Assembly (NCBI GenBank): GCA_019828595.1
Contig: JAHQRK010000010.1
Span: 2,356,001 to 2,420,000 of the forward strand
Source: Aphanomyces cochlioides
Lineage: Eukaryota; Oomycota; Saprolegniomycetes; Saprolegniales; Verrucalvaceae
Direction of reading: 5' to 3'
DNA: 64,000 nt
Part shown: in pieces, positions 55,657-64,000 of the stretch
Layout of the letters: each line of letters begins with the position of its first letter
How positions within the stretch are numbered: the first letter of the stretch is position 1
Position numbers and translations under genes: made by a program
The notes under the pieces: generated by a model
Told to the model about the DNA's origin: nothing
Databases searched by the model: none
What the model saw: the letters and a program-made list of their open reading frames with translations, nothing else

Positions 55657-57287
55657 ATGGCTGCAAAGTACAGGACGCTCTACCGTATCGTCGGCGTTGT
55701 CTTGGTCGTTTCGATGGCGGTCTCGGCCATCGTGGGCGCCTTGGCATTCCATGGCCATAAACATTCGTACAACCACTACGACGACGTTCTCGCCCGCTTC
55801 ACGGCAACCGCAGGAGTCAAGATGACACTGGTGGCCAAGCGTTCTAGTATGCAGTACAAGGCTCCCTCTCGGCTGTTGCGTACGTTGTGCCTCGTCAGAC
55901 CACCGACGGCACCCTCGCCTTCGATGCAATCCTCAACCAAGACGACGCCAACACGACCGAGTCGTTCATTTGGCTCAACAACCGAGCGTATTGGTCTGTC
56001 AAACAAGGCGACGAGACGGTCGGGGCGGGGTGCATGGATGAAGCACACATGCCAGCCCTCACGCAGATTGAGCGAAGTCTTCGTGATGCCCAAGTGGTTG
56101 ACGGCATCGCAGGCGGCTTTCTTCCTACCTTGCTCGAGAACTGCGGTCCTGACGGCAAACTGCTCCAAGCTACATTCATGGGCGAGCCGTTTGTCTTCTG
56201 CAAGCTCAACAACGACTCGCTCAACTTTATCTATGGCGAAGATCTTGGCATGACTGTCGAATACCTTGTTGACTCGAGCGACATCCCAACGATTGCCGTG
56301 CCCAAGCTGCAGTCTGGGGAGTCGGTGACTTGTGACCAAGTCCCCACTGAAGCCGATCAACCAGTGTCGCGCAACTTGATGGAATTGTCGACGGAAGGCT
56401 TTCACCGCTTGGCGGGAAGTCGTCGGTTGGCCGAAATGAAGAGCTCTCAATGTGGCTGCAAGGGAAAAAAGAAACCTTGCATGTTCTTGCATGGCTTGGG
56501 CTCTTCTGTCAGCCAAGGCTTGCTCGACAATGACTCTGCCTACTGGGGGGACATCCGAAACCACGCCGCCTGCTGCTCGTCTATCAAGTTCCTCAAGATG
56601 GATACGATCCACCGCGGCTGGACAGACCCCAAGTCGCACAATGAATTCTGCTATGGAGCTCTCACTGTCAGTCGATCCAAGTCGCGAACGATCGGGGATT
56701 TGATTTTGGTCACTCACTCCATGGGCAATCTCATCGCCAGTAGTGCTGTCGCCTCTGGCAAGTGCTCCATGTCGTCTGGCGTCACTTGGGTGTCCTTGGC
56801 TGGCCCAATGCGAGGGAGCAAGTCAGCCAACTTGCTCAACAACATCTGCAATAAGAATAGCGTCATTCCAAAGGAACTCGGTGTGATCGCCAAGGAGTGC
56901 CCCATGCAACCTGCCTTCACATCGCTCATGCACGAATCGACCGTGAACGGCGGCATGAAGGCCAACTTCCGAGCGGCCCAAGGTGTTCTTGCCCGCTACG
57001 CGACCAAAACTCTCTGTGGGGTCAGCGATGTTGGTCTTCTGAAATCCCCCCTGGCTGCTGCCCTCCCTGTCGTTGCCAAGCTTTCAAAACATGACAGCAA
57101 AGAAAATGACGGCGTCGTGGACTTTCCAAGTTGCACGGCTGCTGTAGGCGGTGGTGGCTTTGGCGGGCAAATCACAAGCCACAACTACAAGGCGCGAATT
57201 AACCACATCGATGCCTGTTTCCGACATGGCGATGGTTGGTACAGCGCCGACAAGAAACCTGTCAAGTGGTTTGAATGTGTATTGTAA
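55657..57287 (+). CDS. secreted N-domain fused to alpha/beta-hydrolase
   Basis: Starts MAAKYRTLYRIVGVVLVV, a signal anchor or peptide, then the same domain as the 52043 gene (DDVLARFTATAGVKM). The frame then shifts: the rest is open in another frame from about 55848 (GSLSAVAYVVPRQ) to 57287. A 32-nt intron 55816-55847 (GTCAAG...TCTAG) would join them in phase but is unusually short. The C-terminal ~280 residues form an alpha/beta-hydrolase: PCMFLHGLGSS (oxyanion loop), ILVTHSMGN (nucleophile elbow), candidate Asp in KENDGVVDFP and His in SHNYKARINHID. About ten cysteines suit an extracellular enzyme. Substrate, probably an ester or lipid, is unknown. Confidence 0.75.
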
Positions 57288-58763
57288 ATCCTGTTCGCCC
57301 AAAAATGTAGTTTTAAAGACTTAAGTTAACCAACTTACGCTCTTCTGACCTTCAGACGAGAGTATGGTAAATCCGCATTTTGTCATGGTAGCAAGTTTGC
57401 TTTATCAAACTCATCTCTGCGGTGGCATGAATAATAATAGGTCACATAAGGTATATTCTCCAGAGATATGCTTAAGGTTTTCGTCTTTACGACACTTATG
57501 CTCTCAGCCAATCAAATCATTAAAAAATTACTTTTAGATGTTTTTATCCAATGAAATAACATAATATGATTTGACATGAGTACTTAAAATGAGGACATCG
57601 TATTTTGCAAACTCCGAGGTTATCAAGATTCAAGACGCACTTGGCTTTACAACTTGAAATGCCCTCATTAACTCGTCACGGTTTGAGACTCAAGGACAGT
57701 TCGAATTAACAAAGTTTAAAATTTGACCAATACTAGTATATTTTTAGCTGTTATCACGTCATCGTTATCGAACACTGTCGAACAGCGTTCGAGTTGAAAA
57801 CCAAAGTTGGACTCAAAATTGTAGCTGCGCAGTCACACGTGAGCTTTTTCTTCTGTCCTTGTATCGGTCTCTTGATGGATATAATATATCCATCAAGAAG
57901 AATATATTATATTCTTCTGGCAAGCTCAGACCTTTCAACTTTGTGTGGAAATGAGATAGAGACAGCCGAGTTTTCCTTGTCAGGATTCTATCAAAGCTGT
58001 CATATATAAGCATAAGTTGTCAAAACAGTGATAAAATCCTCCTAGATTCAGAGCGCGATAGCATCCTTTGCTTGCTGTCCTTGGCGCTTTCCGCTAAAGC
58101 AAGCTCGATGATTTCAAGCAGGCAGGCTCATTGATACTTTAGCCTCAAATTCTACTGTACTTAAAAAGTTCAATTTGCACCTTATGCTATAAATAGTTAA
58201 TCAAGTTGGTGCAAAGTCGACGCAATGCAAGTTTGCATTGCTTATTAATATTAGAGGAACAGTTTACCCATCACTCTATGTTGGTAGTCAGTTCATTACA
58301 ATCCAATGTCGTTGAACTGACTCAAGTAGCCACGTCTATATCGGACTTTGCACTTGTTTTCCACGCTGGATTCGCCTCAGAATGAAAGCTCTGCATAGAG
58401 GAGACACTGGGCTTTCAAAGCGTCAGCGCATGGCTGACGCGTGGGCAAGAGTTATGGCGAGGAGACGACTTGGTAGCTTCAAACGGCGGCAACGTTGATG
58501 CAACTTGTCTTTCACTCCGAGGTCTTTTCGTGATGCATTGCAACGATCCGATTCAGACTGAACGAGTAATCAAGAGCACGTCAAAGAGACCGCCCCGCGC
58601 GTCCTTGAATCGTGTCCTTGTCCTGTGTGAACACGACGGTGATGAGGGCGAGCCCAGCGAGTTCGTTGGAAGTCATTGAATCTCATATCAAGCTTCGTGT
58701 TGGGAATCAAGTGGATATCAGTGTTGTTAGATTAATTAGCCTAAACTATCGAGTGGAAGCGGA
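57288..58763. other. AT-rich intergenic with a double palindrome
   Basis: About 1.5 kb without a supported gene. Two adjoining perfect palindromes at 57871-57918 are listed separately. Confidence 0.4.
57871..57918. repeat. two adjacent perfect hairpins
   Basis: 57871-57897 has 13-bp arms (CTTGATGGATATA) around one base; 57896-57918 has 11-bp arms (AGAAGAATATA) around one base. They overlap by two bases, so the pair could form a double cruciform in DNA or two stem-loops in RNA. Confidence 0.9.
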
Positions 58764-59438
58764 TCATAATGCATGGAATTGCATGCTCAAATGTGGCGGT
58801 TTCTCCATGGTCGGATGCGGCAAGTCGACGACTTCGATCGAGTGGACGACGACTTGGTCTTTTTGGATCATCGACGGCAGTGAATGGGAGCGGCTGCCGT
58901 CAAAGGCCAGCTTCGGTCGCTGAGCCAAATACGAGTCCAGGCTCGGCAGGGAGCCCCCCCCCCACGCTGCAGGGGCGAGAGGGGGCAGCAATGACGGGGG
59001 CGACGGAAATGCTGGACGGGATGTTAGGCTGGAGACCTGGGATGGATGGATTTTGTCGATCAAGAGGCGGCTGTGGCGACTGCAAAAGCCGCCATTGCGA
59101 GCGTAGACGTCACAGCTATCCATTTTGCACTTGCGGCCGCCACCGTGTCGGACGCATTTTTCACGGGCATGGGCTTTGTTTGTACAACCAGGTTCCGTGC
59201 AGAGTTTCTTGCGGCTGCCTACGCCATGCTTGGAGCAAAAGTCCCCGACCCGCGCGTTGAATTCGCAGTGTTCAAACTGGCATTTCTTGCGCCCACCATG
59301 TCGGACACAGAGATTCCTAGCGTAGACTTGGTTTTGGCAGTTGCCCGCGAGGCATTTGCCACGATGGCGGTGGAAAATGCACTTCCAACTCCCCGGAAGC
59401 ACTTCATTGTGGCACTCGTTGAAGAAACACTCGGGCAT
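58764..59438 (-). CDS. C/H-rich zinc-knuckle repeat protein (WRKY19-like of oomycetes)
   Basis: 224 aa from Met at 59438 (MPECFFNECHNEVL); the frame is open upstream to 59591. Six consecutive zinc-knuckle-like units of about 22 residues, e.g. CLAGNCQNQVYARNLCVRHG, CQFEHCEFNARVGDFCSKHG and CTEPGCTNKAHAREKCVRHG, each offering three Cys and one His. A Pro/Ser-rich tail follows. Oomycete databases usually name this family 'WRKY transcription factor 19-like', although there is no WRKY domain. Nucleic-acid or protein binding is likely; nothing more can be said. Confidence 0.8.
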   Translation of the reverse strand: MPECFFNECHNEVLPGSWKCIFHRHRGKCLAGNCQNQVYARNLCVRHGGRKKCQFEHCEFNARVGDFCSKHGVGSRKKLCTEPGCTNKAHAREKCVRHGGGRKCKMDSCDVYARNGGFCSRHSRLLIDKIHPSQVSSLTSRPAFPSPPSLLPPLAPAAWGGGSLPSLDSYLAQRPKLAFDGSRSHSLPSMIQKDQVVVHSIEVVDLPHPTMEKPPHLSMQFHAL

Positions 59439-61244
59439 GAGTGAGAAAAAGTTAAAGTGGACGCCCGCACGCCATGCGTTTCCTCCCCACGTGTAAAAGA
59501 TCGTGACAATCTGCCCGACCGTGCCACTCTCTCCATCTTGCGACGGTTGTGACGTCTCAAGAGAAGGAGCGAAAGCCCAGTTTCCACGCACCGTCTCCCA
59601 AGTTGGTCGCTGGCTGGAGCTTCCTGAGGTCGGAGACGGTCGGACCAGTTGGTGGCGTCGTGGGTGTCGCCGGCGGTTTGAATGCGAAGGTTGATCTCAC
59701 TGCGTCTCGAACGAAGTGACAACCACGTACACAACACGTGATTGTTGCGGTTGGCTCAGTAGACCCATGGTGTTATGCACCTCCAAGCTTCTTTTATTAC
59801 CCATCAAATATCATGACTTGGCGTGTTCCATCAAAGCGAGGCGCTCAACCGACACGGCGGGCGAGCTACAAACCCAGACGGGAGGCCAGTATAGACACGA
59901 TGGAGACTGACCGACCGTCGTCGTCGTCGTCGTGGTCTCTACTGTGTGGAAACGCCGCGCTGGACCGCCACCGCCGCTCTCTGTCTCTTTTTCACATCGA
60001 TGACGCATGCGTCTCACAGATTGAGTTCAAACGACTCGCGTCTGAGTCCACGCGGGCTGAAGAGTCGTGTGCTGTTGCTCCTGGATGGTTTATGATATCA
60101 CGTCGTGAAAAAGCCGCCATTGCGTCATCAAGCTTGTTCACAACCGAAACCATGTCCGAGAAAGTCTCGAAAAGAATCCAACCGGCCTGCCCATGGGGTT
60201 TCTTTGTGTATCCAGTCGAGCTGTGCACGTGCAGCATTGTGGACTTGTTCGTTGAAGAGGCCGCTCTCTCTCTCTCCCTACCAGCGGCCTTGCCACTGTG
60301 ATATCGATCTCTTCTCGACGTGACTGCGACGTCGTGGACGCTGCGACAGCCAACTCGGTTGGTTTGGACACTCCTGTTGGAAATCAAACGCGTCAGTCGC
60401 CGCCGTTGTCCAGTGGCTCTCTATCCCTGGCTCTGTGTTATAGTCCATCTAGTCCATGTCTTGACTGATGGCTAGAAGCTCAAATTTGTCTACCAGTGCA
60501 AGTAGTTACTCGATTCTCGACATTCTATCGGTCGGACGTGCCGATGGACATTTGACACTTGTGACATAAATATGATTGACAGGACCAAATATCATTCCGG
60601 GCCTTCATGGCAACGAAAACGCAACGACGTGAACCTTCCATGCGATTCTATGAAGAGACGTCTTGCGCGGATGACGCTGGCGGCTCACCCGTCAACTTCA
60701 TCTCCTTGCGACTCTTACTGTGGCGATTAGTGTCGCCATGATTCTGATATCATGTTGTCCAGAAGCGCCAGCGGGCAACATCCAACACAAAGCTCGTCGC
60801 CTGTCGCGTCTCCCGCACCCTCCTTGCGCTGAATTTGGGATGGCCGGTCGCTTGAAACAACAGGATTTTCACTAAAGACTCTATCTCATCCTTGTCTTTG
60901 TTGACGATGCCTTGCATGGACAGACAGACGGATGTAGCTGACGGCTGACGGCAGGGTTTGTCTTGAGCCATTACGCATGCTTGCGTGGCGCTGCGATGTC
61001 TGGAGTACGCGTATTGGATCCGCGACGACATCGTGGCTCGCATACACGACGAGCGCGACGACTGTAATGCGCTAGACTGGCTCGATCCATTGCAGCATAC
61101 ACCGCATGCCTGCATTCGCCAACGCAAGTGGAAAACAACGTCACGATGCTGGACACGCACGAACCAGTCGTCGCACGCCGAAAAACGTCACAAGTTTCAA
61201 ATGTCTATCGACAGAACAAACCTCACACGCTTCAATTGTCCGAG
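59439..61244. other. intergenic, nothing supported
   Basis: About 1.8 kb. Frames at 59738-60301 (+) and 59992-60387 (-) overlap each other and show no domain; both lack convincing starts. A (CTCTCT) patch lies at 60265-60278 and a (CGT)n patch at 59915-59935. Confidence 0.4.
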
Positions 61245-62288
61245 TTAGAAACCTTGAAAACATGTATCATAGCTTGGCATTTTTCGGTCGAGAGGTTTCC
61301 CGTCCGTGCGTTCCCAGACGTTGGGCAGCACGACAGGCTCGACGTCAATATCAGCGTCGGGAACGACGTCGTCGGCCGCCACGCGAGGTTCGAGCCGTCG
61401 TTTCCAGTCGGCCGGTTCGTCCCAGTTGAGAGGCATGGCGCTACCAGGACGTTCGCCAGGAGCCACTGGGCCCTGCCTCACGTCGAAATCCCAAAACGCG
61501 ACCATGAACGTGACGCGACGAGGCGAAGGGTGGGTTGTCTTGGGCTCGCCGCGTCCAGGCACTACGCCGTGCAGAACTTTGCCGTTGAACACGATGAAGC
61601 GATTTTCCTTGGGGTGAACCATCCATCCGTGACGTCCCAAGCTGGAAAAGCCAAAGCGCTGGTCCGTGACGCATGTTGGGCCACCACACGGAGCTTCGAT
61701 GAACATAACAGTAGACACGATGGGGTTTCGTACGCCGCCGCGGCCTTCGTCCGCGCTGTCAAAATGGAATTGGTGACCTGAAGGATGTGGCCGACAGTGG
61801 GTCCACCATTCGGCAAATGTCGCTCGTTTCACGGCTGGAAAACGATTCATGGCGAGCGCTTTGAGGTAATGCACGACGTCATCAAGGCCAGTTTGTGGTG
61901 GTGCGGACAAGTCGTGGACGTAGCTGAAATATGGAGATGGTGGGCTGACTGAATACTGGTGGGCTTCCCAGAATGGTGAATCCGCTGACGAGAACGCATG
62001 TTGCATAAACGCAAGCATCGAAGCTGGGAGAGCATTGTCAGCAGCGCAAACAAACGGACGTGGATCGATTGGATCAGCGTGGGGAGCTACAGCGTCGCCT
62101 TCGAATGGGTAGCGCAACACCGCTGTCGACAAACGATGTGTGTATCCTCGAGCTTGGAGATACCGATCAGCTTCTGCGACTTGCCCATCTTGAATGAGAA
62201 GCAGAGCATGCTTTTGCGACGCAAGAAACTCTTCTTCAGTCTCCTCAGCCGGAGCTGCTTCTGGTACCAACGTGTCGACTGAGCTCAT
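61245..62288 (-). CDS. 2-oxoglutarate/Fe(II) oxygenase-like protein
   Basis: Single exon, 347 aa from Met at 62288 (MSSVDTLVPEAAP); an upstream in-frame Met at 62348 would add 20 residues. The core has HQFHFDSADEG (H-x-D iron ligands), a beta-strand IVSTVMFIEAPCGGPTCV, RFIVFNGKVLHGVVPG (distal His) and RRVTFMVAFWDF (Arg for 2-oxoglutarate). This double-stranded beta-helix order is typical of 2OG dioxygenases. The substrate is unknown. Upstream, at 62345-62450, the CTTTACGT/ACGTAAAG word recurs. Confidence 0.75.
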   Translation of the reverse strand: MSSVDTLVPEAAPAEETEEEFLASQKHALLLIQDGQVAEADRYLQARGYTHRLSTAVLRYPFEGDAVAPHADPIDPRPFVCAADNALPASMLAFMQHAFSSADSPFWEAHQYSVSPPSPYFSYVHDLSAPPQTGLDDVVHYLKALAMNRFPAVKRATFAEWWTHCRPHPSGHQFHFDSADEGRGGVRNPIVSTVMFIEAPCGGPTCVTDQRFGFSSLGRHGWMVHPKENRFIVFNGKVLHGVVPGRGEPKTTHPSPRRVTFMVAFWDFDVRQGPVAPGERPGSAMPLNWDEPADWKRRLEPRVAADDVVPDADIDVEPVVLPNVWERTDGKPLDRKMPSYDTCFQGF

Positions 62289-62340
62289 GGCGTCTGCAAA
62301 GAAATGAGTCGCTTGATTGGCCAACTTGGATCGGGAGTAC

Positions 62341-62455
62341 TTTACCATTTACGTAAAGTTAGATTCATTTTACGTATACTTGACAGTTTACGACATGTAA
62401 AGTTCCAGAGTGACAAGTCACTTTACCACTTTACGTTCACTGTGGTAAACATTGC
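62341..62455. promoter_or_regulatory. cluster of TTTACGT words upstream of oxygenase gene
   Basis: TTTACGTAAA (palindromic), TTTTACGTA, GTTTACGAC, CTTTACC and CTTTACGTT occur within about 105 bp just upstream of the oxygenase start. Repetition of one 7-8 bp word in a promoter suggests binding sites for one factor. Confidence 0.5.
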
Positions 62456-62895
62456 GAACAAGCAGAGATTTCACGGCGAATGGTGATGCTAAATCGCATT
62501 CAGATAACAAGAATATCTGAAATTGCTATGGGAGTACATTACTCATACTAGTACACTCAATCGAGAGTTCTTTACTGGCAGCTAAACAAGTTGTTACTTG
62601 AAGTTTCCAGAGTCCGAAGCAACTGGGGGGGAAGGCTTAAGCTGTGGGGGTCGACGGGGATCGATGTCTCAAAAGAGGCCCTTGACCTTGAAATGAATAC
62701 CAGAAAGGACTCAACGCGTGAGTAGTCACTTTAAGCCCATAAGATCATTTGGTGGTTGATCCCCCTCGGGGGATTCTGTGGAGGAAACGACGGGTAGAAC
62801 ACAGAAGGCAGTCCATTGAGGAAGATCTTCCAGCATGACAACAATGAAATTTACTGAGTGATCTCGTTTGTACCTCAAATCAGACGAAAAACTCG
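62456..62895. other. intergenic, nothing recognised
   Basis: About 440 bp. Holds the promoter of the WD40 gene at 62896. No specific element recognised. Confidence 0.4.
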
Positions 62896-64000
62896 ATGTC
62901 ACTGACAGTGAAGGCAAACTCAGCAGTTACAAGCGACAGTTACGTTGACAGTGTCGTCGTCGTTATGATTGCCGCCATGCGGCACAAATCCAACTCATGC
63001 CTCGACATTATGATGAAGCTAAAGGTCGAAGACTTGGAAGAAATCAAGAAAGACTTCGAGAAGCTCGACGGTGTTGTGAATCTCGACTCGTTTGTCAGCA
63101 TTTTGTTGGATCGACTGCCGTGGGTCGAATCCACCGCAGTCGAGGTGGTCTACGAGCTCATTGATGTCTTTGCCCACGTCGTGACGAATGTGAGTAAGCT
63201 CTTGACGCTTCAGGATCTCAAGACTTGTAGGGCCAAGGCACGATGGGCTGGGAAGATTTCACAGCAGCGCTCATTGAAGCTGGCATGACAAACGGCGTGG
63301 AAGCGTCTCAGTGGCGCGATGTCAAGTACGAAGAGAATGTCTTGTACGTCGACCGGACGAGTCGCCAGCCCAAAGAAGTGCTGTATATTCCTGAGCTGCG
63401 CCGCTTGTTTGTCTTTGAAACCTCTCGACCGGTCATTCAGGTCTGTTGCCACCGAAATCGCGCTGTAATTTTAGCCGTAAGGTCTACGATCCATCGGCGA
63501 TTCTGGCGTCTGAAGTTGCTGAAAACCTCGATGACTTGAACAATGCACCGAGTGCACTCCCGATGACCCATGAAATTCATCCACTTTCATTTATGCCTGG
63601 ATATCGTCGCGATCAAGACGCTGTTCGATCCGAGCACAGTCCCGTGCAGGTAAAAGAAGCCCGTCTTGCATGTTGGATTCACCTTGGAGCAGGCCATCAA
63701 GTACTTGTCGACGTTGGATATCGTTGCAATCTCAGCGGGGGATTTAAAACTCTCATTTTGGAACTGTGCCATCATGTTGACATCGGAGATTCCAGCACCA
63801 CTGGAAATAGTACCGACGGAGCATCCCCAGCGAGTCTTGGAATGGGCACCACGAGCGTCAAGGTTGTTTACCATCTCGATTGACAATTTTATCCTAGTCT
63901 GGACGGTAATTCGACCAGAACCCAAACATTTCATAAAGTTTGAATAGATTTTAGCCAAGGGCAGTAAGAAGTGCACGGCCTCTTGCACCAATATCCTCGA
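62896..64000 (+). CDS. WDR49/CFAP337-like WD40 protein, 5' part only
   Basis: Five exons in phase (62896-63189, 63231-63440, 63482-63649, 63693-63905, 63955 to beyond the window). The N-terminal part is an EF-hand-like helical domain (EDLEEIKKDFEKLDGVVNLD, MGWEDFTAALIEAGM). A WD40 propeller then starts (VLYIPELRRLFVFETS, YLSTLDIVAISAGDLKLSFW, VLEWAPRASRLFTISIDNFI). EF-hand plus WD40 is the layout of WDR49/WDR64/CFAP337, components of motile flagella, which fits zoospore biology. The start could be one of the later Mets (62978 or 63008). The 3' end lies outside the window. Confidence 0.75.

Noticed and set aside
55776..56717. 313-codon minus-strand frame
   Set aside because: Antisense shadow of the hydrolase gene; no domain features.
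59738..60301. 187-codon plus-strand frame
   Set aside because: Low-complexity Ser/Leu-rich sequence overlapping an equally long minus frame; neither shows a domain.

Overview
This is a nuclear window from an oomycete-like stramenopile, most likely a water mould of the Saprolegnia/Aphanomyces type. The evidence is a GPI-type elicitin-like protein, many GT-AG introns of only about 37-66 nt, very close gene spacing (convergent stops 15-16 bp apart), long ankyrin families with the unit 'AMDxAAxNGHLDVV', C/H-rich 'RHGG' zinc-knuckle repeats, flagellum-type genes and a Crypton tyrosine recombinase. The genus is inferred, not shown. I built all gene models by eye from reading frames, splice signals and family motifs; most close with exact phase across every exon.

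Layout. 1-6070: tail of an unknown gene, elicitin-like protein (-), unidentified gene (-), 12-exon short-tailed myosin with a TH1 tail (+). 6375-12865: PRMT7-type arginine methyltransferase (+), divergent mitochondrial ATP synthase alpha-like subunit (-), LRR protein (-). 13175-18953: membrane class-3 lipase (-), ankyrin protein (+), dysbindin-like BLOC-1 subunit (+), small unknown gene (+). 18969-26203: OSCA/CSC1/TMEM63-like channel (-), REX4-type 3'-5' exonuclease (+), sucrose-transporter-like MFS protein (+).

26344-37703 is accessory and repeat-rich. It holds an inverted gene/pseudogene pair whose pseudogene copy carries a deleted hAT element, two tandem WGR-WWE proteins without a PARP catalytic domain, a 1.7-kb Harbinger-like non-coding element, and a 2.8-kb pogo/Tigger-like element with a decayed Crypton recombinase inside it.

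37794-48206: SEC12/PREB-like WD40 protein with an unusual multi-TM last exon, AAAP amino-acid transporter flanked by an inverted copy of its own 3' end, tRNA-Pro(CGG), CSRNP-like protein, DUF4291 protein, and a second ankyrin protein ending in a CaaL prenylation motif. 48507-50535 is a MULE-type transposon with about 100-bp TIRs and a 9-bp TSD. 52043-64000: two related secreted proteins (one stand-alone, one fused to an alpha/beta-hydrolase), a zinc-knuckle protein, a 2OG-Fe(II) oxygenase-like protein and the 5' part of a WDR49/CFAP337-like WD40 gene that runs off the window.

Housekeeping functions (secretory traffic, respiration, RNA processing, transport) are in compact, intron-rich blocks. 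The stretches at 26-37 kb, 43-46 kb, 48-52 kb, 52.6-55.6 kb and 57-62 kb are gene-poor and hold most mobile DNA.
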